NCBI RefSeq assembly: GCF_002794255.1
Contig: NZ_PGGW01000069.1
Location: 546,827-610,826, forward strand
Direction of reading: 5' to 3'
DNA from: Streptomyces carminius
GTDB lineage: Bacteria; Actinomycetota; Actinomycetes; Streptomycetales; Streptomycetaceae
Length of the DNA: 64,000 nt
Shown here: positions 1 through 7,974 of the stretch, piece after piece
How positions within the stretch are numbered: the stretch's first letter is position 1
Layout: the number at the start of each line of letters is the position of its first letter
The notes under the pieces: model-generated
The model's input: the letters and a program-made list of their open reading frames with translations, nothing else
Databases searched by the model: none
Told to the model about the DNA's origin: nothing
Position numbers and translations under genes: made by a program

Positions 1-411
1 GTCCAGCCGCGCCGCCAGGCTGTCCACCTCGGGCGAGGTGCCGGTCGCCCAGGACACCGCCGGGCAGTCGGCCAGCAGCGAGCAGGCGTCGTAGCCGCGG
101 GTGATGGAGTCGCCCAGGGCGGCCAGCGAGCCGGGGGAGGTGTCCCACTCGGGCGTGGGTGTGGGTGTGGGCGCGGGTGTGGGTGAGCGGGCGGGACGGG
201 GCTCGGACGCGGTGCCGCGGGCATCGCCGGACGCCCCGTCACCATCGCCGTCGCTCCCGCTGCCGCAGGACACGGCGAGCAGGACGGCCGCCACGACGGC
301 GGCGACGACGGTACAGGCACCGGCCACGATCCCGCGGTGCCGGGTACGGACGGCCGGCGTGCCGTCGCGGCCGTCGCCGCCGTCGTCCCGGCCGTTTCCC
401 TCGTCCCCCAC
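1..411 (-). CDS. SGNH/GDSL-type lipoprotein hydrolase, N-terminal part (runs off window)
   Basis: Only the first 137 codons lie in the window. GTG start at 411 preceded by AGGAGG seven bases upstream. The product opens with a charged stretch, then a hydrophobic segment ending in LLAVSC, which looks like a lipobox, then a Pro/Thr-rich linker (PTPAPTPTPTP). Next comes block I of SGNH hydrolases, LAALGDSITRGYD, where the Ser is the expected nucleophile. Expected to be a secreted or lipid-anchored esterase/lipase. The remaining catalytic blocks (Gly, Asn, His) are outside the window, so activity cannot be confirmed. Confidence 0.75.
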   Translation of the reverse strand, partial: MGDEGNGRDDGGDGRDGTPAVRTRHRGIVAGACTVVAAVVAAVLLAVSCGSGSDGDGDGASGDARGTASEPRPARSPTPAPTPTPTPEWDTSPGSLAALGDSITRGYDACSLLADCPAVSWATGTSPEVDSLAARLD

Positions 412-766
412 GGTCCCCTCCTGTACGTGCTGGTGTACGCCCTGGTGCCCGCAGCGCCTTCGGCTGTCCCTCGGGTTGTCCCTTCGGCCGTCTCGCGGGA
501 GTGTTCTCCGGCCGGCTCCCGGCCGTCGTCCCCGCGCCGCCGTCCCCCGTCTCCCGTCGGGGTGATGGTGCGGATGGGTGGGTTGACCGCTCCGATCGAC
601 GGTACGTCACCTTTTGCGTGGCACGGCGCGGTAGTTTTCTCCGCGGTGGTCCGAAAATGGTCGCCGGACACATCTGGCAGATTACATCGCGTCACTTGCT
701 GTCTCTTTTAGGGAGAATCAGCTCGGACAGTGTTTACTGTTCGTGACATCGGGAGCTGGAGGACGT
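412..766. promoter_or_regulatory. Divergent promoter region between the SGNH gene and the DUF3145 transcript
   Basis: About 355 bases without a convincing gene. The right half (600-745) is less GC-rich than its surroundings and has promoter-like T-rich stretches, so it probably holds the promoter for the DUF3145 transcript. Several overlapping open frames cross it on both strands, but they are low-complexity Arg/Pro/Ala shadows without ribosome binding sites. Confidence 0.4.
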
Positions 767-868
767 GTGACCGATGGGACAAGATGTCAAGTACTGACTC
801 GGCGCATGACCAGGGATTCGAGGCCGCCGCAGAAGGTCGCACTCGAACCGCACAGGAGGTCCCGGTGA
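767..868 (+). CDS. Possible 33-aa upstream ORF coupled to the DUF3145 gene
   Basis: GTG at 767 follows a GGAGGA at 758-763, and the frame stays open for 33 codons. It ends in a TGA that overlaps the GTG of the DUF3145 gene (GTGA at 865-868). The peptide is basic (many Arg/Lys) and has no recognisable domain. The combination of a purine-rich site, a short frame and stop/start overlap suggests a translated leader that couples ribosomes onto the next gene. Spacing from the Shine-Dalgarno is short (3 bases), and coding bias cannot be judged over so few codons. Confidence 0.35.
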   Translation: MTDGTRCQVLTRRMTRDSRPPQKVALEPHRRSR

Positions 869-1359
869 CGACACGTGGAGTTCTGTACGTGCACTCCGCC
901 CCCCGCGCACTGTGCCCGCACGTCGAATGGGCCGTCGCGGGAGTGCTCGGCACCCGCGTCAGCCTCGACTGGATCAAGCAGCCCGCCTCGCCGGGCACCT
1001 GGCGCGCGGAGCTGTCCTGGCAGGGTGAGCCCGGCACCGCCTCCAGAATCGCCTCCGCGCTGCGCGGCTGGCGGCTGCTGCGCTTCGAGGTGACCTCCGA
1101 GCCGTGCGCCGCGGCCGAGGGCGAGCGCTACAGCTCCACTCCCGAGCTGGGCATCTTCCACGCGGTGACCGGGCCGCACGGCGACATCCTCATCCCCGAG
1201 GACCGGCTGCGCGCCGCCCTGGAACGCGCCACACGCGGTGAGACCGAGCTGGAGGCCGAGATCGCCAGACTGCTCGGCAAGCCCTGGGACGACGAACTGG
1301 AGCCCTTCCGCTACGCGGGCGAGGGCGCCCCGGTGCGCTGGCTGCACCAGGTGGTCTGA
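865..1359 (+). CDS. DUF3145 family protein
   Basis: 164 aa, the usual length for this actinobacterial family. Start chosen as GTG 865 because AGGAGG lies at 854-859 and the product then opens VTTRGVLYVHSAP; the frame is open further upstream but that part looks non-coding. Characteristic segments are CPHVEWAVAGVLG near the N-terminus and a C-terminal KPWDDELEPFRYAG. No enzymatic motif is visible and the function is unknown. It faces fabF tail to tail and sits next to the fatty-acid operon in other Streptomyces, so a link to lipid metabolism is possible but is inference. Confidence 0.85.
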   Translation: MTTRGVLYVHSAPRALCPHVEWAVAGVLGTRVSLDWIKQPASPGTWRAELSWQGEPGTASRIASALRGWRLLRFEVTSEPCAAAEGERYSSTPELGIFHAVTGPHGDILIPEDRLRAALERATRGETELEAEIARLLGKPWDDELEPFRYAGEGAPVRWLHQVV

Positions 1360-1481
1360 CGGCCCGGTCCCGGACGCGCCGGTCCCACGGGCGCGGTGGA
1401 CTGCGGCGGCACCCGGCCGAGTGCCATGGCACCGGACCGGACGCGTCCGTGTCGCCGGCTGCCTCCGAGGCCGCTGACAAC

Positions 1482-1517
1482 CCCGTCCCCGGCTGCCCGG
1501 GAACAGCCGGGGACGGG
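1482..1517. terminator. Hairpin terminator between DUF3145 and fabF
   Basis: Perfect 14-bp inverted repeat (left arm CCCGTCCCCGGCTG) with an 8-base loop. It lies between two convergent genes, so it can serve both strands. No T-tract, as is common in Streptomyces. Confidence 0.75.
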
Positions 1518-1555
1518 CGAGGGGCCGCCGGGAAACGCTGTCCGGCGGCCCCTCG
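1518..1555. terminator. Second hairpin terminator between DUF3145 and fabF
   Basis: Perfect 14-bp inverted repeat (CGAGGGGCCGCCGG and its complement) around a 10-base loop. It abuts the preceding hairpin and ends 14 bases before the fabF stop codon. Together they form a tandem bidirectional terminator. Confidence 0.75.
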
Positions 1556-1569
1556 TGGCAGGTGGTGCG

Positions 1570-2832
1570 TCAGACAGTGCGGAAGGCCAGGACGACGTTG
1601 TGACCGCCGAAGCCGAAGGAGTTGTTGAGCGCGGCGATCCGGCCCTCACCCAGCGGACGGCCCGCACCGCGCACGACGTCGGCGTCGACCTCCTCGTCGA
1701 GGTTCTCGAGGTTGGCGGTCGGCGGGGCCGTGCGGTGGTGCAGCGCCAGCACCGTCGCCACCGTCTCGACACCGCCCGCGCCGCCCAGCAGGTGGCCGGT
1801 CATGGACTTGGTGGCGGAGACGGCCACCCGGTCCAGGTCGGAACCCAGCACCTTGCGCAGCGCCTTGATCTCGGCGACGTCGCCCAGCGGGGTGGAGGTG
1901 GCGTGCGCGTTGAGGTGCACCACCTCCGACGGCTCCAGACCGGTGGCCTCCAGCAGGTTCTGCAGCGCGGTGGCGATGCCCCGGCCGGTCGGCTCGGGCT
2001 GCGCGATGTGGTGGCTGTCCGCCGACAGTCCCTGGCCCAGCGCCTCGCAGTAGACCCGCGCGCCGCGCCGGGCGGCGTGCTCGGCCGACTCCAGCACGAT
2101 CACGCCCGAGCCCTCGCCGAGCACGAAGCCGTCCCGGGCCTTGTCGAAGGGGCGGGAGACCTTCTCGGGCGGACCGTCGTTCTTGGACAGCGCCATCATG
2201 TTGGCGAACGCCGCGACGGGCAGCGGGTGGATGGCCGCCTCGGTGCCGCCCGCGAGGACCACGTCGGCGCGGCCGGTGCGGATCATCTCCACGGCGTAGC
2301 CGATGGCCTCGGCCCCCGAGGCGCAGGCGCTGACCGGGGTGTGGACGCCCGCCTGGGCGCCCACCTCCAGACCGACGTTGGCCGCCGGGCTGTTGGGCAT
2401 CAGCATCGGCACGGTGTGCGGGGAGACCCGGCGGGCGCCCTTCTCCCGCAGGATGTCGTACTGGTCGAGCAGTGTGGTGACACCGCCGATGCCGGAGGCG
2501 ATGACGGAGCCGAGCCGGTCGGGGTCCACCAGGCCGTTCTCCCCGGCCTTGCCCTCGTAACCGGCGTCGGCCCAGGCCTCCCGGGCCGCGATCAGGGCGA
2601 ACTGCGCCGAGCGGTCCAGCTTGCGGGCGAGAGGGCGGGGCAGCACGTCCAGGGGGTCGACCGCTGCCGGGGCGGCGATCCGAACGGGCAGCTCCGCCGC
2701 CCACTCGTGCTCCAGGGCCCGCACGCCGGACCGGCCGGCGAGCATGCCCTCCCACGTCGATGCGCTGTCGCCACCCAGCGGTGTGGTTGCGCCGATACCG
2801 GTGACGACCACGGTGCGGTTGGTCGCGTTCAC
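1570..2832 (-). CDS. fabF: Beta-ketoacyl-ACP synthase II (KASII)
   Basis: 420 aa, full length for FabF. It condenses malonyl-ACP with growing acyl-ACP in cytosolic type II fatty-acid synthesis. Nucleophile Cys170 lies in TPVSACASGAEA, the two catalytic His are H310 (NAHATSTPLGD) and H347 (TKSMTGHLLGGAGG), with Lys342. The C-terminal NNSFGFGGHN motif is intact. GTG start at 2832 (VNATNRTVVVTG), with GGAGA about 11 bases upstream. Last gene of the fabD-fabH-acpP-fabF operon, about 105 bases after acpP. The order matches the primary-metabolism fab operon of Streptomyces, so this is not a polyketide KS. Confidence 0.96.
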   Translation of the reverse strand: MNATNRTVVVTGIGATTPLGGDSASTWEGMLAGRSGVRALEHEWAAELPVRIAAPAAVDPLDVLPRPLARKLDRSAQFALIAAREAWADAGYEGKAGENGLVDPDRLGSVIASGIGGVTTLLDQYDILREKGARRVSPHTVPMLMPNSPAANVGLEVGAQAGVHTPVSACASGAEAIGYAVEMIRTGRADVVLAGGTEAAIHPLPVAAFANMMALSKNDGPPEKVSRPFDKARDGFVLGEGSGVIVLESAEHAARRGARVYCEALGQGLSADSHHIAQPEPTGRGIATALQNLLEATGLEPSEVVHLNAHATSTPLGDVAEIKALRKVLGSDLDRVAVSATKSMTGHLLGGAGGVETVATVLALHHRTAPPTANLENLDEEVDADVVRGAGRPLGEGRIAALNNSFGFGGHNVVLAFRTV

Positions 2833-2936
2833 AGGGATTCTGTCTCCACTGGTAGGGGATGTTCTGTCATCCGCCACCGCGAGCCGGGTGGCGACAAACG
2901 CCTCAACGAGTGCCCGCGGAACGGGCGGCGGGCAGG

Positions 2937-3185
2937 TCAGTCCTGGTGGGTGGTGATGTAGTCCACCGCGTCGCCGACGGTCTTGAGGTTCTTGACGTCG
3001 TCGTCCGGGATCTTCACTCCGAAGCGCTCCTCGGCGGCGACGACGACCTCGACCATGGACAGCGAGTCGACGTCCAGGTCGTCGGTGAAGGACTTCTCCG
3101 GCTGGACGTCCTCGGCCGGGATGCCGGCGATCTCGTTCACGATCTCGGCGAGACCGGTGACGATCTCTTCCTTGGTGGCGGCCAT
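2937..3185 (-). CDS. acpP: Acyl carrier protein
   Basis: 82 aa acidic ACP. The 4'-phosphopantetheine attachment Ser41 lies in DLDVDSLSMVEVV. It carries the acyl chain between FabD, FabH, FabF and the reductases. ATG at 3185 has AAGGAG eight bases upstream. It sits between fabH and fabF as in other Streptomyces, so this is the fatty-acid ACP rather than a polyketide one. Confidence 0.97.
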   Translation of the reverse strand: MAATKEEIVTGLAEIVNEIAGIPAEDVQPEKSFTDDLDVDSLSMVEVVVAAEERFGVKIPDDDVKNLKTVGDAVDYITTHQD

Positions 3186-3251
3186 GAGTGGCGCTCCTTT
3201 GTGTTGTGTGGTGGTCCGGTGCGTTGCGGTGGAAATGACCGGTCCGGGGGA

Positions 3252-4256
3252 CTAGGGAAGGGTAACGACCGTCGCGGCGTAGACGAGCCCCGCCCCGAAG
3301 CCGATGACGAGCGCGGTGTCGCCGCTCTTCGCCTGCCCGGTCGCCAGCAGCCGCTCCATCGCGAGCGGAATCGAGGCGGCCGAGGTGTTGCCGGTGGTCT
3401 CCACATCGCGGGCGACCGTGACGTGCTCCGGCAGCTTGAGGGTCTTCACCATCGAGTCGATGATCCGCATGTTGGCCTGGTGCGGGATGAAGACGTCCAG
3501 GTCTTCGGCGGTGATGCCGGCGGCCTCCAGCGCGCGCTGGGCCACCTTCGCCATCTCGAAGACGGCCCAGCGGAAGACCGTCTGGCCCTCCTGCCGGAGT
3601 GCCGGGAACTTCTCGACCTCGCCGTCGCGGTAGTGGTCCCAGGGCACGGTCTGCGAGATGACGTCCGCCTTGTCGCCCTCGGAACCCCACACCGAGGGAC
3701 CGATGGCGGGCTCCTCGGACGGGCCCACGACCACCGCCCCGGCGCCGTCGGCGAACAGGAAGGCGGTCGTACGGTCCGTCAGATCGGTCAGATCCGACAG
3801 CCGTTCGACGCCGATCACCAGCACGTACTCCGCGCTGCCCTCCACGACCAGGCCCTTGGCGACGGTCAGGCCGTAGCCGAAGCCCGCGCAGGCCGCCGAG
3901 ATGTCGAAGGCGGCGGCGTTGCCGGTGCCCAGCCGGTGGGCGATCTCGGTGGCGATCGAGGGCGTCTGCTTGAAGTGGGAGACGGTCGAGACGACGACCG
4001 CGCCGATCTGCTCGGGAGCGATCCCGGCGGCCGCGACGGCCTTGCCCGACGCGGCGAGCGACATCTCCGCGACGGTCTCCTCGGGGCCCGCCCAGTGCCG
4101 GGTGGCGATGCCGGAGCGGGAGCGGATCCACTCGTCGGACGAGTCGATGTGCTTGAGGATCTCCTCGTTCGGCACCACCCGGGTCGGACGGTAGCCGCCG
4201 ACGCCGAGGACGCGCGCGTACGGGGCGCCCTTCGCGGGCCTGATCTTCGCGGTCAT
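3252..4256 (-). CDS. fabH: Beta-ketoacyl-ACP synthase III
   Basis: 334 aa. It starts each fatty-acid chain by condensing an acyl-CoA primer with malonyl-ACP. In Streptomyces the enzyme accepts branched primers, which gives iso/anteiso fatty acids. Triad visible: Cys123 in DISAACAGFGYG, His259 in IPHQANMRI, Asn290 in GNTSAASIP. ATG at 4256 chosen because GGAG lies seven bases upstream; that site overlaps the fabD stop codon, so the two genes are probably translationally coupled. The frame is open further upstream but those codons lie inside fabD. Confidence 0.96.
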   Translation of the reverse strand: MTAKIRPAKGAPYARVLGVGGYRPTRVVPNEEILKHIDSSDEWIRSRSGIATRHWAGPEETVAEMSLAASGKAVAAAGIAPEQIGAVVVSTVSHFKQTPSIATEIAHRLGTGNAAAFDISAACAGFGYGLTVAKGLVVEGSAEYVLVIGVERLSDLTDLTDRTTAFLFADGAGAVVVGPSEEPAIGPSVWGSEGDKADVISQTVPWDHYRDGEVEKFPALRQEGQTVFRWAVFEMAKVAQRALEAAGITAEDLDVFIPHQANMRIIDSMVKTLKLPEHVTVARDVETTGNTSAASIPLAMERLLATGQAKSGDTALVIGFGAGLVYAATVVTLP

Positions 4257-4266
4257 TCTCGAGCTC

Positions 4267-5223
4267 CTATCGGCTGCTGTCCGGCTGCCGGACCGTCGCG
4301 GTGGCCTGCTCGGCGAGCAGTTCACGTGCCGCGTCGAGCTGGTCGGGGGTCTTCAGGGCCAGTGTTCCGACCCCCGGCAGGGCACGCTTGGCCAGACCGG
4401 TGAGGGTGCCGCCGGGACAGAGCTCGACCAGGGCGGTGACGCCCAGTTCCCGGAAGGTCTCCATGCACAGGTCCCAGCGCACGGGGTTGGAGACCTGGTG
4501 GACCAGCCGCTGTACGACCTCGTGTCCGTCGGTGACCACCCGGCCGTCCCGGTTGGAGACGTAGCGGATCCGCGGGGCGTCCGCCCCGACACCCTTGACG
4601 GCCTCTTCCAGTACGGCGACGGCCGGGGCCATGTGGTGGGTGTGGAAGGCGCCGGCGACGGCCAGTGGACGTACCGCCCGGGCCCCCTCCGGCTTGTCCC
4701 CGGCCAGCGCGGCGAGCTGCTCGGCGGTGCCCGCGGCGACGATCTGGCCGGCGCCGTTGATGTTGGCGGCGGTCAGGCCCAGTTTCTCCAGATGCGCCGT
4801 CACCGTCTCCGGGTCCCCGCCCAGTACGGCGGTCATCCCGGTCTCGGTGACGGCGGCGGCCTCGGCCATCGCCAGGCCGCGGCGGCGGACGAGCGCCATC
4901 GCGTCCCCGGGAGTGAGGACTCCGCCGACCGCCGCGGCGGTCAGCTCGCCCACACTGTGGCCGGCGACCGCGCCGACGGCGCCCTCGGGGGCGTCCGCCA
5001 GCAGTGCCCGCGCACAGACCAGTCCCGCGGCCACCAGCAGCGGCTGGGCCACCGCCGTGTCGCGGATCTGCTCGGCGTCCGCCTCGGTGCCGTAGTGCAC
5101 CAGGTCCAGGCCGATGGCGGCCGACCACTCCCCGAGCCGGTCGGCGACACCGGGGAGTTCGAGCCAGGGAGTCAGGAAGCCGGGTGTCTGGGCACCCTGG
5201 CCGGGAGCAACGAGTACGAGCAC
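4267..5223 (-). CDS. fabD: Malonyl-CoA:ACP transacylase
   Basis: 318 aa. It loads malonyl groups onto AcpP for fatty-acid synthesis. The nucleophile Ser90 is in AGHSVGEL and the catalytic His is near residue 194 in VAGAFHTHHM; the N-terminal VAPGQGAQTPG is typical. GTG start at 5223 is the first codon that gives the conserved N-terminus, preceded by a purine-rich GAGAGAG/GGGAGA stretch. First gene of the fab operon, 10 bases upstream of fabH. The 100 bases in front of it carry the operon promoter and the likely FasR target. Confidence 0.96.
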   Translation of the reverse strand: MLVLVAPGQGAQTPGFLTPWLELPGVADRLGEWSAAIGLDLVHYGTEADAEQIRDTAVAQPLLVAAGLVCARALLADAPEGAVGAVAGHSVGELTAAAVGGVLTPGDAMALVRRRGLAMAEAAAVTETGMTAVLGGDPETVTAHLEKLGLTAANINGAGQIVAAGTAEQLAALAGDKPEGARAVRPLAVAGAFHTHHMAPAVAVLEEAVKGVGADAPRIRYVSNRDGRVVTDGHEVVQRLVHQVSNPVRWDLCMETFRELGVTALVELCPGGTLTGLAKRALPGVGTLALKTPDQLDAARELLAEQATATVRQPDSSR

Positions 5224-5323
5224 TCTCCCACTCTCTCTCGTCGGCAGGGGTCCCCGCCGGTGGGGACCGACACGAAGAACGGTCAAGGGAATTGTGGGAG
5301 GCCGACAAAACCGCTGGGCGTGA
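5224..5323 (-). promoter_or_regulatory. fab operon promoter region with candidate FasR dyad
   Basis: 100-base gap between the fasR stop and the fabD start. It contains a TTGT(N9)ACAA dyad at 5292-5308 (TTTTGT on the fab coding strand) and a TTGACC that could be a -35 just downstream of it. In S. coelicolor FasR activates fabDHPF from this same gap (established knowledge). The exact operator here is inferred from symmetry only. Confidence 0.5.
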
Positions 5324-6526
5324 CTATATCCGGTCGCCCCCGTCGGCCAGTCGGCCCAGGATCAGGGCGACGCGCAGGGTGAACGCCGAGCGGACATCGG
5401 ACGGCGACCAGCCGGTGACATCCGTCACACGTCGCAGCCGGTAGCGAACGGTGTTGGGGTGCACGAACAGCATCCGCGCCGCACCCTCCAGGCTGCTTGC
5501 CTGTTCCAGATAAACGCTGAGCGTCTCCAGGAGCGCGGCGCCGGCCTCCTGGAGCGGTCTGTAGATCTCCTCCACCAACAGCGTTCGCGCGGTGGGGTCT
5601 CCGGCCATCGCGCGCTCGGGCAGCAGGTCGTCCGCGAGCACCGGGCGCGGTACGTCCGGCCAGGCGGCGCACGCCCGCAGCCCGGCGGCGGCGGCCCGCG
5701 CCGAACGCGTCGCCGACAGCAGGTCGCCCACCACGGGTCCGGCCACCACCGGGCCGGACGCGTACGGCCCGATCAAAGCCTTGGCGATGCCCAGCGGATC
5801 GTCCGAGCCGCCCGCGACCACCACCAGCCGACTGCCCAGCACCCCGGTGAGGACCTGGAGCCTGGCGTGCCGCGCGGCACGCCGTATCGCCTCCACCGTC
5901 AGTTCGCTGTCCCCGTCGGGGGCGGTGCCCAGCACGACGGAGACATGTTCGGGGGAGCTCCAGCCCAGCGCGGCGGCCCGGGAGACGGTCCCCTCGTCGA
6001 CCTCGCCGGAGAGCACGGCGTTGACCACGAGCGACTCCAGCCGGGCGTCCCAGGCGCCGCGGGCCTCGGCGGCCTGCGCGTACACCTGGGCGGTGGCGAA
6101 GGCGATCTCGCGGGCGTAGACCAGCAGGGCCTCGCGCAGCACGCCCTCGTCGCCGGGGGCGGCCACCTCGTCGATGGCCGACTCCACGACCTCGATGGTG
6201 GTGCGGACCATCTCCACGGTCTGCCGCAGGGTGACGGCCCGGGTCAACTCCCGCGGCGCGGTGCCGAACACGTCCGTGCTGATCGCCTGCGGCGTCTCCG
6301 GATGCCGGAACCACTCGGTGAAGGCCGCGATGCCGGCCTGTGCCACCAGCCCGATCCACGACCGGTTCTCCGGAGGCATGGCGCGGTACCAGGGCAACTG
6401 CTCCCCCATCCGCGTGATGGCCGCGGCGGCCAGCTTGCCGGAGGACTGCTCCAGCCGCCGCAGCGTCTCGGGGTGCGGATGCGGGCGCTGCTTGTCGGAT
6501 GCCGGGGTCCCGGTGGATTCGAGCAC
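5324..6526 (-). CDS. fasR: PucR-family activator of fatty-acid synthesis
   Basis: 400 aa. C-terminal PucR-type helix-turn-helix (LFVHPNTVRYRLRRV near residues 345-375), preceded by a GGDEF-like/PucR middle domain and an N-terminal domain typical of FasR. In S. coelicolor FasR binds upstream of fabD and activates the fab operon. Here it lies directly upstream on the same strand, with its TAG 100 bases from fabD. GTG 6526 (VLESTGTPASDKQ) is the most plausible start, since the open frame upstream is low-complexity and overlaps the region before DUF397; its ribosome site is weak, so the start is uncertain by a few codons. Confidence 0.9.
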   Translation of the reverse strand: MLESTGTPASDKQRPHPHPETLRRLEQSSGKLAAAAITRMGEQLPWYRAMPPENRSWIGLVAQAGIAAFTEWFRHPETPQAISTDVFGTAPRELTRAVTLRQTVEMVRTTIEVVESAIDEVAAPGDEGVLREALLVYAREIAFATAQVYAQAAEARGAWDARLESLVVNAVLSGEVDEGTVSRAAALGWSSPEHVSVVLGTAPDGDSELTVEAIRRAARHARLQVLTGVLGSRLVVVAGGSDDPLGIAKALIGPYASGPVVAGPVVGDLLSATRSARAAAAGLRACAAWPDVPRPVLADDLLPERAMAGDPTARTLLVEEIYRPLQEAGAALLETLSVYLEQASSLEGAARMLFVHPNTVRYRLRRVTDVTGWSPSDVRSAFTLRVALILGRLADGGDRI

Positions 6527-6660
6527 GGGACAAGACTGCCCTATTGGTACGGGCCCGCGGGGAGCGGGTGTCGGATTCGTACAATCCGGGGCCCGGGAAG
6601 CGGTGCGGTCCCGGGACCCGGCGTCACGGCTCCCGGAGTGTCCGCGCGGTGCGGGCCGGG

Positions 6661-6918
6661 TCAGCCCCGGGCGGCGCGGAGGAAGGCGGACCAGGCACGG
6701 GGGGTGAAGGCGAGGGAGGCGGGGCGGACGCACTTGGAGTCGCGTATGTGGACGGTGCGCGGACGGGCCGCCGCGCCGGCGAGCAGTCCGCCCGCGGGGC
6801 CGGGGCCACTCCGTTCGCCGGAGCCCGGCGCGCGCCACTCCACGGCCACTTCCACGCACTCGCCGCCCTGGCTGCCGCTGTAACTGGACTTGAACCACGC
6901 CAGGTGTGCGGTGCTCAT
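6661..6918 (-). CDS. DUF397 domain protein
   Basis: 85 aa. It opens with the hallmark LAWFKSSYSGSQGGECVEVA and ends in a typical TPRAWSAFLRAARG. An insertion of about 30 residues rich in Gly/Pro/Ala sits between the two halves, longer than in most DUF397 proteins. Its ATG overlaps the TGA of the upstream XRE gene (ATGA), so the two are one transcript. DUF397/XRE-DUF5753 pairs are abundant in Streptomyces and behave like developmental or toxin-antitoxin-like modules (family knowledge); its partner here is the preceding gene. Confidence 0.85.
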   Translation of the reverse strand: MSTAHLAWFKSSYSGSQGGECVEVAVEWRAPGSGERSGPGPAGGLLAGAAARPRTVHIRDSKCVRPASLAFTPRAWSAFLRAARG

Positions 6919-7739
6919 GACGCGCGAATCAGCTCCTCGATCAGCCGTACGGAATCCTTGGGGGCCAGAGCCTGTGTCCGGATCATCCCATAACGTGTCT
7001 GAAACTCACTCACCTTCTTCTGGTCGTCGATGACGGAGCCCGTGGCCTGTCCCTCCACGTACGCCACCCACTGCCGCTCCGGGGTCTCCAGCAGCGTGAA
7101 GGGGCCGTCGAAGCCGGCGTGCGTCTCGTAGTGCGTGGGCATGAGCTGGATCGACACGTTGCGCATCCCGGCCAGCTCCAGCAGCCGTTCCAGCTGGGCC
7201 CGGCTGACGGCCTTCCCGCCGACGGGACGCCGGAGCACCCACTCCTCCACGACCAGCGACAGGGAGACCGCGGGCCGGCGCGTCAGCAGCACCTGACGGT
7301 CCAGCCGGGTCCGTACCTGACGCTCGAGCTCGTCCTCCTCCAGCACGGGGACGTACGCGCCCAGCACGGCACGGGCGTAGTCCTCGGTCTGCACCAGCCC
7401 GTGCACGACGTGGGTGTTGAACGTCCACAGGCTCACCGCCTCCTGCTCCAGCCGGGCGTACTCGCCGAACCAGGCGGGCAGCCGGGTCCACCGCAGATGC
7501 GGCGCGGCGGCCAGCAGCGCGCCCCGGGCCTCCAGCAGTTCCTCGGCCCGCGCGATGAAGTCCGGGCTCGCCAGCCGCTCCCCGTACTCGATCTTGGCGA
7601 CCATCGACTTCGAGTAACCGGCGTACCTGCCCAGCTCCTCCTGGGTCGTGCCGTGCGCCTCGCGCAGCGCGCCCAGCACCGCGCCGAAGACCTTCATCCC
7701 GTCCGAGCCCGTGCTCGCGTTGCCGGTCGTGGGTGTCAC
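6915..7739 (-). CDS. XRE-family regulator with DUF5753 domain
   Basis: 274 aa from the GTG at 7739. An alternative GTG three codons upstream (7748) sits too close to the GGGGAAGAAG ribosome site, which is better spaced for 7739. The N-terminal helix-turn-helix is LGRYAGYSKSMVAKIEYGER (about residues 36-55), and the remainder is the DUF5753 ligand-type domain ending in RTQALAPKDSVRLIEELIR. Paired with the DUF397 gene by a 4-base overlap. Likely a cytosolic DNA-binding regulator; target unknown. Confidence 0.88.
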   Translation of the reverse strand: MTPTTGNASTGSDGMKVFGAVLGALREAHGTTQEELGRYAGYSKSMVAKIEYGERLASPDFIARAEELLEARGALLAAAPHLRWTRLPAWFGEYARLEQEAVSLWTFNTHVVHGLVQTEDYARAVLGAYVPVLEEDELERQVRTRLDRQVLLTRRPAVSLSLVVEEWVLRRPVGGKAVSRAQLERLLELAGMRNVSIQLMPTHYETHAGFDGPFTLLETPERQWVAYVEGQATGSVIDDQKKVSEFQTRYGMIRTQALAPKDSVRLIEELIRAS

Positions 7740-7974
7740 AGTGATCACTTCTTCCCCGCCCCGCTGGCGACGCGGGGCTGCGCTTCCGTCACTGCCGGTC
7801 ACGCTAGGGTGCGGCGGCGGGGGCCGGAGGGACGATCGGCCAAACAGCCACCGAAAGCGGCAAGGCCGTCCCGGGACGGGACCGGGAAGTGCGCGGAGAA
7901 GCACGCACGGAGGACGGGACCGGGGGCTTCGGCCGCCGTGTGACGGCACGCGGGCATCCGCGTACCGTGGAGGA
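7740..7974. promoter_or_regulatory. Divergent intergenic region (XRE / pirin)
   Basis: 235 bases between two divergently transcribed genes. It should contain both promoters. No clear operator or hairpin was identified; GC-rich shadow frames cross it. Confidence 0.35.

Noticed and set aside
1570..4131. 853-codon minus-strand open frame running through fabF, acpP and part of fabH
   Set aside because: Frame is out of register with fabH and acpP; only the fabF part is real. The rest is a shadow in GC-rich DNA.
1570..5223. Polyketide synthase (KS-ACP-MAT) cluster
   Set aside because: The KS has a single-domain FabF layout with the active Cys and fatty-acid order next to fasR; no ketoreductase or chain-length factor, so this is primary fatty-acid synthesis.
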